Shown here piece after piece: positions 1 through 9,806 of a DNA stretch of 64,000 nucleotides. How positions within the stretch are numbered: the stretch's first letter is position 1; every line of letters begins with the position of its first letter. Origin of the DNA: Burkholderiales bacterium (GTDB lineage Bacteria; Pseudomonadota; Gammaproteobacteria; Burkholderiales; Burkholderiaceae_C); NCBI GenBank assembly GCA_016223165.1, contig JACRPO010000003.1, positions 62,001-126,000 on the forward strand, in the 5' to 3' direction. The notes beneath the pieces were generated by a model that had not been told where the DNA came from, searched no databases, and worked only from the letters and a program-made list of their open reading frames with translations. The position numbers and the translations under genes were made by a program.

Positions 1-68
1 AGCGATCTTCGCCCTGGTCCGCGCGCCGGCCCCGGCTTTCACCCCTTGACCTCGGCAGCGCCCACGAC

Positions 69-785
69 TCAGTAGCTCCAGTCTTCGTGCCGCACCGGAA
101 GCCGGTTCAGCAATTCCCGGCGATGAGGCCACCCCGGGAGGAACCGATCCATGAGTGCGACGAATCGCGCGTTGTGCGTCGGCTCCAGCATGTGCACCAG
201 CTCATGCACGACGATGTACTCGAGGCACTCGCCCGGCTTCTTCGCCAGGTCGGCATTGAGGCGGATCGTGCCGGCGGCAGGATTGCAGCTTCCCCAGCGG
301 GTTCTCATGCGCTGGACGAACAAGGCCTTCATCCGCACACCGATCTGCGGCTGCCAATGGGCGGCAAGCGCCTCCGCCTCGGCGCGAAGCCGCTCCCTGT
401 ACCACGCCTCGAGGATCTCCTTGCGCCGCGCAGCGTCGGCTCCGGGCCGCACGAACAGGGTCAGTCGGGCCCGCCGTAACTGCACCGACGGTGCGGCATC
501 CCGCTCGACCACACTCAGAAGGCAACGAGTTCCCCACACGTAGTGGCTCTCCCGCTCGATGTACTCGCGCTCAGTCTCCCTCTCCTGCTCGCGCAGCTTC
601 TTCTGCTGCTGCCTGATCCACCCGAGCTTCGAGATCGCGAACAGGCGGATGGTGTCCAGCTGCATCCTCGCGGGGGCCGCCAGCCTCACCCTCCCGGCGG
701 GCGGATAGACACTCAGATGGACGTTCTTGATGTCCTTCTTCACGACATCCAGAACGATGCCTCCGAGCTCGATCTGCGTGGCCAT
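69..785 (-). CDS. YgjP-like zinc metalloprotease (DUF45/M48-type)
   Basis: A 238-residue protein with the zinc-protease motif HELVH at residues 194-198, a third histidine at 204, and the RWGSC block at 163-167 typical of the YgjP/DUF45 (WLM-SprT-like) family. It is the last gene of the type I restriction operon. Its ATG overlaps the hsdR stop codon (TGATG), so it is probably translationally coupled to hsdR. Reading the frame further upstream gives a longer ORF that only shadows hsdR, so the start at 785 is preferred. Homologues of this family are often found next to hsdR genes; whether the protein helps turn over restriction subunits or does something separate is unknown. No signal peptide is seen, so it should be cytoplasmic. 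Confidence 0.88.
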   Translation of the reverse strand: MATQIELGGIVLDVVKKDIKNVHLSVYPPAGRVRLAAPARMQLDTIRLFAISKLGWIRQQQKKLREQERETEREYIERESHYVWGTRCLLSVVERDAAPSVQLRRARLTLFVRPGADAARRKEILEAWYRERLRAEAEALAAHWQPQIGVRMKALFVQRMRTRWGSCNPAAGTIRLNADLAKKPGECLEYIVVHELVHMLEPTHNARFVALMDRFLPGWPHRRELLNRLPVRHEDWSY

Positions 786-3700
786 CAGTACTCTTTCCGC
801 GCCTTGATGATGAGGAAGATGCGCTCGACTTCCTGGGCGTCGTTGCGGAGCAGCGGCAGCAGGGCGCGCTTGATCTCGTTCTCGCGCGCTTGATGGCCGC
901 GCCAGTCGTCGGGCCGCACCCGCCGCACGGTCGCGTCGATGGACAACGCCAGCGCGAGCCTGGGATCCCCCGCGGTCGCGAGCTTCCCGGCCGGCTCCTG
1001 CAGCACAAGTGCAGGAGTCGCCGCCGGCGCTCCCGATGGCAGGTTGTCGAACAGCGCCCTCAGCCACGGCCTGCTCTTCAGCGCCTCGGGCGTGTCGTCT
1101 GCCTGCCCGCTTTGCACTTGCTTCGCCAAGTCGGCGATCCGCTTCAGGTAAGCCTCGTAGTCGAGCCGCTTCGCCTTCAGGTCGGCCAAGATCTCTTGCA
1201 GCAACTTCGACATCCGTTCGTAGTAGGCCGGGTTGTTCAGGTGCTCCTGCAAGATTCGGCTGCGCACGTTGTTGGCGATCGTCTCGGCCACGGCATCCTT
1301 GTTGCCCTTGATACCGCTGGGCAGGCTGTCCACCGCACTGGCGATGCCGGCCTTCACGATCAGCTCCAGCAGCGGCATGTCGCCGAACGCCGAGATCGAC
1401 CGCGGTTCGTCGGCCTCGATGTAGGTGTCGATGAGGTGCCGCATGTCGGCCTCATACGCCTTGAGGTCGATCGTCTCGCCGCTGGCCTTGCGGATGATCT
1501 CGCGCAGGTCCAGGTATCGCTGCAAGTCCTTCTTGACGCGGCCGATGTCATCGGCGCTGTACTTGGCCGCCTCCAGGTCATCGGCGATGGCCGCATAGGC
1601 CCGCACTAGCGAAACAGCTGCGGTGTACAGCGCCACCCGCTGCGGCTCATGCACGGCCAGATCGGCAGAAACTTCGACATTGCCGCAGAAGTAGTGGATG
1701 TGCTCCAACTCGCCCTTGGGCGGCAGCACGGGCTCGCAGATCAGGGCCAGGGCTTCGAGGGCGTTGTCCAGCCGTTCCCGGCCCTTGGCCAGTCGATCCT
1801 GCATCAGGACATCGGGGCTCGCGCCAGGCGCGCTGTGATCCAGCTCCGACGAATAGACCTGCAGCGCCCCGGTCCCCTTGTCGTTGACCAGCTTCTTGAA
1901 CAGGTCCTTGTAGTCCACGATGTTGCCGACGGCCTTGTCGTCGCCGTCCAGCCGGTTCACGCGGCAGATCGCCTGGAACAGGCCGTGGTCCTGCATGCTC
2001 TTGTCGATGTAGAGGTAGGTGCAACTCGGTGCGTCAAAGCCGGTGAGCAGCTTGTCCACCACCACCAGCAGCTTCATGTTGGCGGGCTGCTCCTTGAACA
2101 GCTTCTTGGCGTTGTCCTCGTAGGTCTCGGTCTTGGACTTGCCAGGCTGTGCGTCCGCGCCCTTCAGCAGCGCGGTGTAGGTGTCGTAGAGAAACTGCTT
2201 GTCAGTCTGCGTGTTGGCGCCGGTCTCCTCCAGCGTCACGTCCTTCGCGAGCGGGTTGTACGACGTGACCACCGCGCACTTGCCCTTGAAGGCGGTCTTC
2301 TGGAACACCTCGAAGTACTTGCACGCCTCGTAGATGCTCGAAGCCACGAGGATCGCGTTGCCTCGCTGGCTGGAGAGGCGCGGCTTCACGCCGAAGTCGA
2401 ACACGATGTCCTCGACCACGCGCTCCATGCGCGAGCGCGAACTCAGCACGTTCTGCATTGTGCCCCACTGCTCGCGCAGCGCAGCCTTCTGCCAGCTGTT
2501 CAGGGCCTTGGTCTTGGCATCGAACCACTTGTCGATCTTGTCCTGCGAGCCAAGGCTCTGCTCGATGTCGCGCGCCTCGTAGACCAGGTCGAGCACGACG
2601 CCGTCTTCCACGCCCTCGCTGAACTTGTAGGTGTGGATGTAGTCGCCGAAGACCTCTCGGCTGGTCTGCGCGTCCTGCTTCAGCAGCGGCGTGCCGGTGA
2701 AGCCGATGAACACCGAGCCGGGCATCAGCGCCTTCATCGTCTTGTGCAGCTTGCCGCTTTGCGTGCGGTGGCACTCGTCGACGAAGACGAACACCTCGCC
2801 CACGGTGGGGCTGGGCTGCGCGCCGAGTTCCTTGATGAAGGCGTCGAAGTCGTCCACGCCCTTGCGGCCGAACTTGTGGATCAGCGAGCACAGCAGACGC
2901 GGCTTGGCTTGGCCGAGCTGGCTCATCAAGTCCTGGCCGCTGCTGGTGCGCTTGATGGGTTCGCCGGCTTCGGTGAACACGCCCTCGATCTGCTTGTCCA
3001 GTTCGTCGCGGTCGGTGACGATCACCACGCGCGCGTTGGGCAGGTTCTCCAGGATCCACTTCGCCAGCAGCACCATCACGAGGCTCTTGCCGCTGCCCTG
3101 CGTGTGCCAAAGGATGCCGCCCCTTCGCGCGTTGACCCGCTCCTGCGCCGCCTTGATACCGAAGTACTGGTGCACGCGCGGCAGCTTCTTCACCCCCCCG
3201 TCGAACAGCACGAAGTCGTGCATCAACTCGACCAGCCGCGCCTTGGCGCACATCTTCAGCAGGTACTTGTCGAGCTTGAAGCGGCTGTTGTCGGCCTCGT
3301 CTTCCTTCCACTTCAGGAAGTACTTCTCCGGCGTGCCGACGGTGCCGTACTGCAGCCCCTCGGAGTCGTTGCCAGCAAAGACGAACTGCACTGTGCTGAA
3401 GAACCAGGCGTTGAACTCCGGCGACTGGTTCGACAGGTTCTGCCGGATGCCGTTGCCGGTGGAGGTGCGGCTGTTCTTCAGCTCAACCACGCCCACCGCG
3501 ATGCCGTTGACGTACAGCACCAGATCGGGCCGCCGCTCGTGCCCGCCCAACCCGCCGCGTAGCGTCACTTCCTCGGCAATGGCGAAGTCGTTGGCCAGCG
3601 GCTGCGCCCAGTCGACAAGTTTGACCGTCTCGGTCACCTTGCCGGCCTCGATCTTCACCGGCACGCCGTAGCGCAGCAGGCTGTAGACAGCCTTGTTGTT

Positions 3701-3937
3701 GTCGTAGAGGCTGCGGTTTGGGTTGTTGGCCTCGGTGCGAAGCAGGTGGAGGGCGCGACCAATCTGGTCCGGCGAACAGCCCACCTTCTCCAAGTGAGCC
3801 GTGAGCAAGCTCTCCTCTATGTTGCTGTTGCCGGCGCGGTCAGTCCAATCACCCAGCGCGCGATAGCCGAGTTCGTCTCGGAACAGGCCCAGCACGCGGT
3901 TCTGGGTCGCGCGCTCAGGGGCGCCGATCCCGTTCAC
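785..3937 (-). CDS. hsdR: Type I restriction enzyme subunit HsdR
   Basis: A 1050-residue restriction and translocation subunit of the HsdRMS complex, which cuts unmodified DNA after ATP-driven translocation. The N-terminal endonuclease domain contains the PD-(D/E)XK region around LVLYVNGIAVGVVELKN. The superfamily 2 motor follows, with Walker A GSGK (residues 281-284), DECH (387-390) and a downstream FTGTP. A long helical C-terminus follows. The GTG start at 3937 overlaps the upstream stop as GTGA, which decides the start; reading further upstream only shadows the previous gene. Length is normal for HsdR. Confidence in function is high; DNA specificity is set by hsdS. Confidence 0.96.
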   Translation of the reverse strand: MNGIGAPERATQNRVLGLFRDELGYRALGDWTDRAGNSNIEESLLTAHLEKVGCSPDQIGRALHLLRTEANNPNRSLYDNNKAVYSLLRYGVPVKIEAGKVTETVKLVDWAQPLANDFAIAEEVTLRGGLGGHERRPDLVLYVNGIAVGVVELKNSRTSTGNGIRQNLSNQSPEFNAWFFSTVQFVFAGNDSEGLQYGTVGTPEKYFLKWKEDEADNSRFKLDKYLLKMCAKARLVELMHDFVLFDGGVKKLPRVHQYFGIKAAQERVNARRGGILWHTQGSGKSLVMVLLAKWILENLPNARVVIVTDRDELDKQIEGVFTEAGEPIKRTSSGQDLMSQLGQAKPRLLCSLIHKFGRKGVDDFDAFIKELGAQPSPTVGEVFVFVDECHRTQSGKLHKTMKALMPGSVFIGFTGTPLLKQDAQTSREVFGDYIHTYKFSEGVEDGVVLDLVYEARDIEQSLGSQDKIDKWFDAKTKALNSWQKAALREQWGTMQNVLSSRSRMERVVEDIVFDFGVKPRLSSQRGNAILVASSIYEACKYFEVFQKTAFKGKCAVVTSYNPLAKDVTLEETGANTQTDKQFLYDTYTALLKGADAQPGKSKTETYEDNAKKLFKEQPANMKLLVVVDKLLTGFDAPSCTYLYIDKSMQDHGLFQAICRVNRLDGDDKAVGNIVDYKDLFKKLVNDKGTGALQVYSSELDHSAPGASPDVLMQDRLAKGRERLDNALEALALICEPVLPPKGELEHIHYFCGNVEVSADLAVHEPQRVALYTAAVSLVRAYAAIADDLEAAKYSADDIGRVKKDLQRYLDLREIIRKASGETIDLKAYEADMRHLIDTYIEADEPRSISAFGDMPLLELIVKAGIASAVDSLPSGIKGNKDAVAETIANNVRSRILQEHLNNPAYYERMSKLLQEILADLKAKRLDYEAYLKRIADLAKQVQSGQADDTPEALKSRPWLRALFDNLPSGAPAATPALVLQEPAGKLATAGDPRLALALSIDATVRRVRPDDWRGHQARENEIKRALLPLLRNDAQEVERIFLIIKARKEY

Positions 3938-5886
3938 GAGATAGCCTCCCCCGCAAGAATCTCGCTGTTCACGTACTGCCGGAACTCGTCGGCGTTCATG
4001 AAGCACCGGTAGCCCGCTTGACTGGCAACCGCGATCGTCTCGGTGCTCTCGTTCAACAGCAAGGCGACAGGCTGGCTGAGCTCCTCCTGGATGCCATTCG
4101 GCCACGCTAAGTCAAACACCGCTTTCTGTTCGCCAGTAGCCTCATCGGCAAAGTCATACGCAAGGAGCCCGCGGGGCAAGCCCTGCGCCTCCATCCAAGC
4201 ATTGAGGGCCTCCAAATGCTCCTCCTCTTCCTCGCTGCTGATGCCGCCAATCAGGGCGCCAGCAACGGCCACCGCCGCCGCTGGGCCGGCCAGCCAGCGC
4301 GCATCGCCATGCAGCAGATCCTCCATTCGCCGGTTCAGCTCGGCCGAGAGCAGCGTCTTCCGAGCCTCGAGGAACTCGCGGAAGTTCTTGATCTTCCACA
4401 ACTCAGGATCAGTGGGGATCCATTGGGAAGCCAACACGCCTGGATGGCGCGCCTCGAACTTCGGGAAGTATTCCTCCGGCAGCCGATCGCTGATCTCCAG
4501 GTTGGTTTCCTTGGTCTGGAAGCAGAAGTTCGCCAGCGCGTTTACCTCCGGTCGCTTGAGCTTGCGCTTGTAGAGTTGCGCCTTTGGAAAGATGTGGTGA
4601 ACCTCGAGCCGGCTCATCTTGCCCAGCATGCTGGACTTCAGTGGGATGCCAAGCCCCCAGTCCTTGGCTTCCCCCATCCGCGTCAGCATGTAGAGCACAG
4701 GATAGAACCGGGCGCCGAGGCTCCAACCCGTGAAGTGCCCGGGCTCCGCCCGCAATCCCCCGTGCCACAGCCTCAGCTGTTCCAGCAGCTTGTCGAGGCC
4801 ACCGTCCGGCCCTTCCAGCGCGGCCAGGTCCTGGTCGATGAAGGACTCCGTCGAGCCCGAGAACCGGCCCCACATGCCGGCCTGCACAAACCAGAACAGC
4901 AGCTTGTCGCGGTCCTCGGCCGTCATCGGCCCGGTGCGACGATCCAGGTAACGCACCATCACCGGCACGCCGAAGCGGCCGAAGAAGACCTGGTCGTGAT
5001 CCAGCCCCAGCCGCCCGCTGATTAGGTTGAGGCTGGTGTCCACATGCTTGGTCGCGCGCTTCAGCCCGTCCTGGATCTCCTCTGCGCTCTTCTCGTGCAG
5101 GAACTGAAACTTCGCCTCGCCCGTGAGCGCCGTGTTCACCGAACGCAGCAGCCAGTCGAGGTTGAAGTGGAAGTCCGCCTTCGCCCATACCTTGAGCTTG
5201 TCTTTCATCGTGTCGCGGGCCTCGGGCCAGTCGGCGCAAATCTTGGCCAGCGCCAGGTCGCCCTTGGAGAGCTTGGTGCCGCCGCTGTTGACCATGTTGA
5301 AGATGTCGACGACGACATCCAGCGTCTTGTCGACGCCAGTGACTTCCTCGGTGTGCAGCTCAATGTCCAGGATGCCCAGGATGCGTGAGATTCGCGCGGA
5401 GTACTTGACTGCCTTGACGCCGACCCTGGGATCCTCCGAAAGCCGTTCGACCAAGGCTTCGTGCCCAGCCTGCCCGTGGCTCATCAGCGCAGTCACGTCG
5501 ATCCACAGCGGCTCGTCCTTCATCGTCACCGGCTGGTAGAAGGCGAAGGCTTCCTGATCCAGGTGGAAGCGCAGCCCTGTGAATGCCTTGGCGTTGCCAT
5601 CAAAGAACTTCGGCGGCTTGCCGCGCACCACGCCGTAGAGCGACGTCATGCGTTGCTGCCCGTCGAGCAGCAGCTTCACTACGCCGGCCGCCAGCTGCCC
5701 GTCGCCGCGATGCGCCGCCGACTTTGACTCCGTGGCCCAGACCAGCAGCCCGCCCACCGGCCGGCGCAGGTAGAGCGACGTGAACAGCTTGCGGACCTGA
5801 TCGCTGTTCCAAACATAGCCGCGCTGAAACTCGGGCAGCGCCATGTGGCCGCTGTCGATATGGTCCAGGATGGTGGAGATCTTCAT
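3934..5886 (-). CDS. DUF262 / HNH (GmrSD-like) protein embedded in the hsd operon
   Basis: A 650-residue protein. The N-terminal DUF262 domain (about residues 1-230) carries the ParB-like motif DGQQR at 75-79, which in this superfamily hydrolyses or senses nucleotides. The C-terminal half has a DUF1524-type HNH nuclease core, EVHHIF at 428-433 followed by NALANFCFQTKETN. The layout resembles GmrS-GmrD fusions of type IV restriction, which attack modified phage DNA. It starts with ATGA overlapping the hsdS stop and ends with GTGA overlapping the hsdR start, so it is a fixed member of the operon. Its last roughly 100 residues, after the HNH part, are acidic and I do not recognise them. Function within the RM complex is inferred only. 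Confidence 0.88.
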   Translation of the reverse strand: MKISTILDHIDSGHMALPEFQRGYVWNSDQVRKLFTSLYLRRPVGGLLVWATESKSAAHRGDGQLAAGVVKLLLDGQQRMTSLYGVVRGKPPKFFDGNAKAFTGLRFHLDQEAFAFYQPVTMKDEPLWIDVTALMSHGQAGHEALVERLSEDPRVGVKAVKYSARISRILGILDIELHTEEVTGVDKTLDVVVDIFNMVNSGGTKLSKGDLALAKICADWPEARDTMKDKLKVWAKADFHFNLDWLLRSVNTALTGEAKFQFLHEKSAEEIQDGLKRATKHVDTSLNLISGRLGLDHDQVFFGRFGVPVMVRYLDRRTGPMTAEDRDKLLFWFVQAGMWGRFSGSTESFIDQDLAALEGPDGGLDKLLEQLRLWHGGLRAEPGHFTGWSLGARFYPVLYMLTRMGEAKDWGLGIPLKSSMLGKMSRLEVHHIFPKAQLYKRKLKRPEVNALANFCFQTKETNLEISDRLPEEYFPKFEARHPGVLASQWIPTDPELWKIKNFREFLEARKTLLSAELNRRMEDLLHGDARWLAGPAAAVAVAGALIGGISSEEEEEHLEALNAWMEAQGLPRGLLAYDFADEATGEQKAVFDLAWPNGIQEELSQPVALLLNESTETIAVASQAGYRCFMNADEFRQYVNSEILAGEAIS

Positions 5887-7085
5887 ACGAGGCGCGTCCT
5901 TCCAGTGAGCAGTTCCTGGATCATGGCCTGCTTGAGGTCGCGGGTCTTGTCGCGGCGTTGGTCCAGTACCAACAACTCGGCATCCATGTCGCCTAGCGCA
6001 TCGGCAATCGCACCTTGTTCCGGGAGTGGTGGCAGCGAGAACTCGAAGTTTTTCACGATGTTCCAGTCAGACCGAGGCATGTGGGTGCCGTATGAATTGC
6101 TCGCGGCTTCGATGAACTCGTCGGTCTTGATGAGCTGAAATAGAAACCCGGTTGTCACCAGCCGGTCCTTCGGCGCGAGCACCCAGACTTCCGTCGAGCA
6201 AACGCCAGCGCGGGTCGCCAACCAGTACTTGCGAAGGTACGCGCGAAGCTTTCCGAAGAGCACGTCGCCGGCCCGGAACACCGACTTGAGCGAGGACTGA
6301 TCGCCCGTGGTGGTGCTTCCAAGTAGTTCGCCACTTTCTGATTCGATGTGCTCCAGCTCGATGCAGAAGTCCTGAACGCCTGCCCTTCTCGGATCCACTC
6401 TGTCACGGCGGGGAAGTGCCACCTCTCCGAACCGCCTCACCTCCCACTCGTCGTGGAAGCTGGGGAGGCGAGTTTGGCCAGTGAGGAGTTGCTGCATGGC
6501 GGCCTGTTTCAGGTCGCGCTTCTTGGCGATAAGCCGGTCCAGCGCGCCCAGCAGCGCATCCACATCGCTCAACGCCGCCGCGATGGCGCGTTGTTCGGGT
6601 ACGGGTGGAACGGGTAGGTCCACCTTCACGAGGTCAGACTTCTTGACGTGGACGAATGAGGCTTTGAAGCCGTGAGCTTGCTTCGCAATGTCCTCTTCGA
6701 CTCTGGCGAACACCAGGAGAGAAAACGGCAGCGTTATCTGCTCCTGATCCATGTGCACCTTGAAGATGTGCTGGTTCAGGACGCCAGATGGACCTGCCCA
6801 AACACGCGCACCAAAAGAGGTTCCTATCGTTCCTGACCACGCGAACAGGAGGTCACCAGGCTCTACGCGGTTTCTCTCCGGAACTGGGGCTTGGGAGAAG
6901 TTGAACGGGGCATACGGGTCGTTCAGATTCTGGATTCGGATGATTGGCGTGCCGCTCTGCTTCCAGTCGGCGGGCTTGAATGGGCATCCGTTGACAAGCC
7001 GAAACATCTGACCAATAGAGCGAACGCCCCACTCGGCCGGGATCACGCCGATGTCGGTCTGCTTGTAGCCGGGCCTCACGCCCAT
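5883..7085 (-). CDS. hsdS: Type I restriction specificity subunit HsdS
   Basis: A 400-residue DNA-recognition subunit. It has two target-recognition domains, each followed by a conserved helical spacer. The two spacers are near-repeats: PPVPEQRAIAAALSDVDALL near residue 165 and PPLPEQGAIADALGDMDAEL near 355. Both end in a stretch like RDLKQA-LLTG-TRL. This two-TRD layout predicts recognition of a bipartite asymmetric target. The start overlaps the end of hsdM by 10 bases and the stop overlaps the next ATG as ATGA. The target sequence cannot be predicted from the protein by eye. Confidence 0.96.
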   Translation of the reverse strand: MGVRPGYKQTDIGVIPAEWGVRSIGQMFRLVNGCPFKPADWKQSGTPIIRIQNLNDPYAPFNFSQAPVPERNRVEPGDLLFAWSGTIGTSFGARVWAGPSGVLNQHIFKVHMDQEQITLPFSLLVFARVEEDIAKQAHGFKASFVHVKKSDLVKVDLPVPPVPEQRAIAAALSDVDALLGALDRLIAKKRDLKQAAMQQLLTGQTRLPSFHDEWEVRRFGEVALPRRDRVDPRRAGVQDFCIELEHIESESGELLGSTTTGDQSSLKSVFRAGDVLFGKLRAYLRKYWLATRAGVCSTEVWVLAPKDRLVTTGFLFQLIKTDEFIEAASNSYGTHMPRSDWNIVKNFEFSLPPLPEQGAIADALGDMDAELLVLDQRRDKTRDLKQAMIQELLTGRTRLV

Positions 7086-9541
7086 ACCGCCCCCATCTTC
7101 TTGAGATGTTCATCGACGCAGGCAGCGAGGGCAGCGACTTCACTGGTGAGTTTCGGCAGCGGTGTGGCGTAGCGTTCGGCGAGCTGACGAATGCGGCCGG
7201 TGAGCGTTTGCGACACACGGTCCAACTCGCCCTGCACCGCAGCGGCCAGGGTGGCCAGCCACTTGTCGTCCACGACCAGGGTCTTGACCTCGTCCTCGGT
7301 GAGCTGGCCGTACTTGGCGGCGACCTTGGCCATCAGCGCGTCCTGCGCAGCCTTGAGCTTGGCGCAGGTGTCGGCGTCCTGCTCGATGAGCGCCAGGTAG
7401 TCTTGCAGCAACTGGCGCTCGTCGGCGGTGTCGGGGTCGGCCTTGCCGATCTCCATCAGCCGTGCGGCGACGCTGGCCTTGGTGAGCTTGTCCTTGTCGC
7501 TCTTGGCGTCATCCAGCAGGCTGCCTTCGCCACCGTGCTCCTCAGCCATCTCCTCCATCTGCTGCGCCAGAGCGGCAAGCTGTGCCTCCAGCGCGTCGAT
7601 GGCGGCCTGCTCCTTGGCGAAGTAGCGGGCAATGACGAGGGCCGGCGGGATCAGCTCGGCGGCGTACTTCTTCTTGCCCAGAGCGAAGTCGGGCCGGGTC
7701 TTGGTCTTGCCCGCCTTGTCCTCGACGATGAGCCGCGGCTGGGCCGCCGCCACCCAGCCATCATCGGCTATGAGGTAGCAGTCGTCCTGCATCGCCTCGC
7801 CCCAGTAGTCCAATAGATGCTGGTAGATGTCGTAGGCGTCGAGCAGCGGGGCGTGCTCGAAGCTGGCGAGCAGCGCCTCGGCGATGGTCTCGATCAGGGC
7901 CTTGGGGTGGCCGTCCTGGGCAAAGCCGCGCAGGTGTGGGCTGTTTGCAGCCTTCCACGCCGCGAATAGCTCGGTGGCGGTGGCGATGAAGGCGGTGAAC
8001 TCGGCGTGGCCGAAGATGGTGGGCTTGATGTCGGTGGACGCGACGCGAAGCTGGCTGTAGCCGGGGCGACCGGCCGGCTGGAACAGCGCGGCGCGCACGG
8101 CGGGAAAGACCTGCCAGTAGGGGGCCAGCGCGTCGAGGTCGCGGTCGGGGATGCCGCCGCGCAGGTGGGCGTCGATGTCCTGCAGGTCCTCGGGCTCGGT
8201 GCTGTCGATATAGCGCGGCAGGTTGAGGTTGAAGTCGTTCTTCGGGTCGCTGATCTCGGCCAGGGGCACCCGGCGCGCGTAGCCGGGCACGTGCACTTGC
8301 CGGGTGAAGGTGTCGACGATGCGATGGATGTCCTGCTCGCGCAGGCGGTTCTTCGGGCCGTCCTTCCGGAAGCCCTTGCTGGCGTCGACCATGAAGATGC
8401 CACCCTGGGCCGATGCGCGGGCCTGGGCGTCCTCCTTGTCGAGCACGATGACGCAGGCGGGGATGCCGGTGCCGTAGAACAGGTTCGCAGGCAGGCCGAT
8501 GATGCCCTTGATGTATCCGCGCAGGACGAGGTTCTTACGGATCACGCCCTCGGCATTGCCGCGGAACAGCACGCCATGCGGCAGGATGCAGGCGCCCTTG
8601 CCGGTGCTCTTGAGCGAACGCAGGATGTGCAGCAAGTAGGCGTAGTCGCCCTGCTTGGCCGGCGGCGTGCCGAAGTGTTTGAAGCGCGCGTGCGGGTCGT
8701 TCGCAGGGTCGAGGCCGGTGCTCCAGCGCTTGTCGCTGAACGGCGGATTGGCGACGACGTAGTCGAAGGTCTTGAGCTGGCCGCTGGCGTCGGTGAACAG
8801 CGGGTTGGCCAGCGTGTTGCCCTGCCTAACGAGTGCCGTGGGGTTGTCGTGCAGGATCATGTTCATGCGCGCCAGGCCAGCGGTGGCGGAGTCTTTCTCC
8901 TGCCCGTAGAGCGTGACCTTGGCCTTCGCGGCGTCGCCCACCTTGAGCAGCAGTGAGCCTGAGCCGCAGGCGGGGTCGTAGACGGTGGTGGCGCTGGTGG
9001 TATCGGCGCGGCCGATGCCCAGGATGCTGGCCATGATGCGGCTGACCTCGGCCGGCGTGTAGAACTGGCCCTTGCTCTTGCCACTCTCGGTGGCGAAGTG
9101 GCGCATCAGGTATTCGTAGGCGTCGCCGAGGATGTCGTCGCCGTCGGCGCGGTTCTTCGAGAAGTCCAGCGCCGGGTTCTCGAAGATGGCGATCAGGTCG
9201 GTGAGCCGGTCCACCAGCTCCTTGCCGGTGCCGAGCTTGGTGGCGTCGGCAAAGTCCGGCATGTCCGAGAGCTTGTTGGCCGCGGCCAGCGGCCCGAGGA
9301 TCTTCTTGTTGATCTGGTCGCCGATGTCGCTCTTGCCCTTGAGCGCGACCATGTCCACGAAGCCGGCGCCGGGCGGGATGGTGATGGGCGCGAAGGGCTG
9401 GCCGGCGTACTTGTCGCTGATGTACTTCACGAACAGCAGCACGAGGACATAGTCCTTGTACTGGCTGGCGTCCATGCCGCCGCGCAGGGCGTCGCAGCTT
9501 TGCCAGAGGGAGGAGTAGAGCTCGGATTTCTTCAGGGCCAT
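7076..9541 (-). CDS. hsdM: Type I restriction DNA methyltransferase HsdM
   Basis: An 821-residue N6-adenine methyltransferase subunit. The SAM-binding motif DPACGSGS is at 189-195 and the catalytic NPPF at 265-268. An N-terminal helical bundle (from about MALKKSELYSSLWQSCDALR) precedes the catalytic domain. The protein is clearly longer than classical HsdM (about 500 residues). The extra C-terminal 300 residues are rich in charged helices and look coiled-coil-like around residues 640-800. First gene of the operon, divergent from the QueC-like cassette; the shared intergenic region must hold its promoter. No strong ribosome-binding site is visible at this start. Confidence 0.96.
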   Translation of the reverse strand: MALKKSELYSSLWQSCDALRGGMDASQYKDYVLVLLFVKYISDKYAGQPFAPITIPPGAGFVDMVALKGKSDIGDQINKKILGPLAAANKLSDMPDFADATKLGTGKELVDRLTDLIAIFENPALDFSKNRADGDDILGDAYEYLMRHFATESGKSKGQFYTPAEVSRIMASILGIGRADTTSATTVYDPACGSGSLLLKVGDAAKAKVTLYGQEKDSATAGLARMNMILHDNPTALVRQGNTLANPLFTDASGQLKTFDYVVANPPFSDKRWSTGLDPANDPHARFKHFGTPPAKQGDYAYLLHILRSLKSTGKGACILPHGVLFRGNAEGVIRKNLVLRGYIKGIIGLPANLFYGTGIPACVIVLDKEDAQARASAQGGIFMVDASKGFRKDGPKNRLREQDIHRIVDTFTRQVHVPGYARRVPLAEISDPKNDFNLNLPRYIDSTEPEDLQDIDAHLRGGIPDRDLDALAPYWQVFPAVRAALFQPAGRPGYSQLRVASTDIKPTIFGHAEFTAFIATATELFAAWKAANSPHLRGFAQDGHPKALIETIAEALLASFEHAPLLDAYDIYQHLLDYWGEAMQDDCYLIADDGWVAAAQPRLIVEDKAGKTKTRPDFALGKKKYAAELIPPALVIARYFAKEQAAIDALEAQLAALAQQMEEMAEEHGGEGSLLDDAKSDKDKLTKASVAARLMEIGKADPDTADERQLLQDYLALIEQDADTCAKLKAAQDALMAKVAAKYGQLTEDEVKTLVVDDKWLATLAAAVQGELDRVSQTLTGRIRQLAERYATPLPKLTSEVAALAACVDEHLKKMGAVWA

Positions 9542-9693
9542 GGGTCTGTTCTTGTCGGGCCGCCGGCATGTGCAGCGCCGGGGTCGCCGTGGAGCGGCGG
9601 CCAGTCGCGGCGCGGCCGGTCAGGCGCTCGGGGCCCTCCTTCTAGCAGAGCTGGGGGTGTCAGGCGCTGGCGCAGGGGTCCTGCCGCCGGGCA

Positions 9694-9722
9694 TTGTTCC
9701 TTTCGCGCCGCGTTTGTACATT
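9694..9722 (+). promoter_or_regulatory. Possible sigma-70 promoter for the QueC-like cassette
   Basis: TTGTTC at 9694-9699 and TACATT at 9717-9722 are separated by exactly 17 bases. They lie 85 bases before the ATG at 9807, inside the intergenic region between hsdM and the forward cassette. Each hexamer matches the consensus only partly, so this is a suggestion. Confidence 0.3.
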
Positions 9723-9806
9723 AGGCGCGACGCCCAAGGACGCTCGGGCTGCGCCAGCCTCGTGCATGGCGCCCATTCGATCCGGGCATGGCGTGGAGGG
9801 GAGACG

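Noticed and set aside
1649-3562. Long plus-strand open frame opposite hsdR
   Set aside because: It is the antisense shadow of hsdR in GC-rich DNA; the translation lacks domains and hsdR is fully supported.
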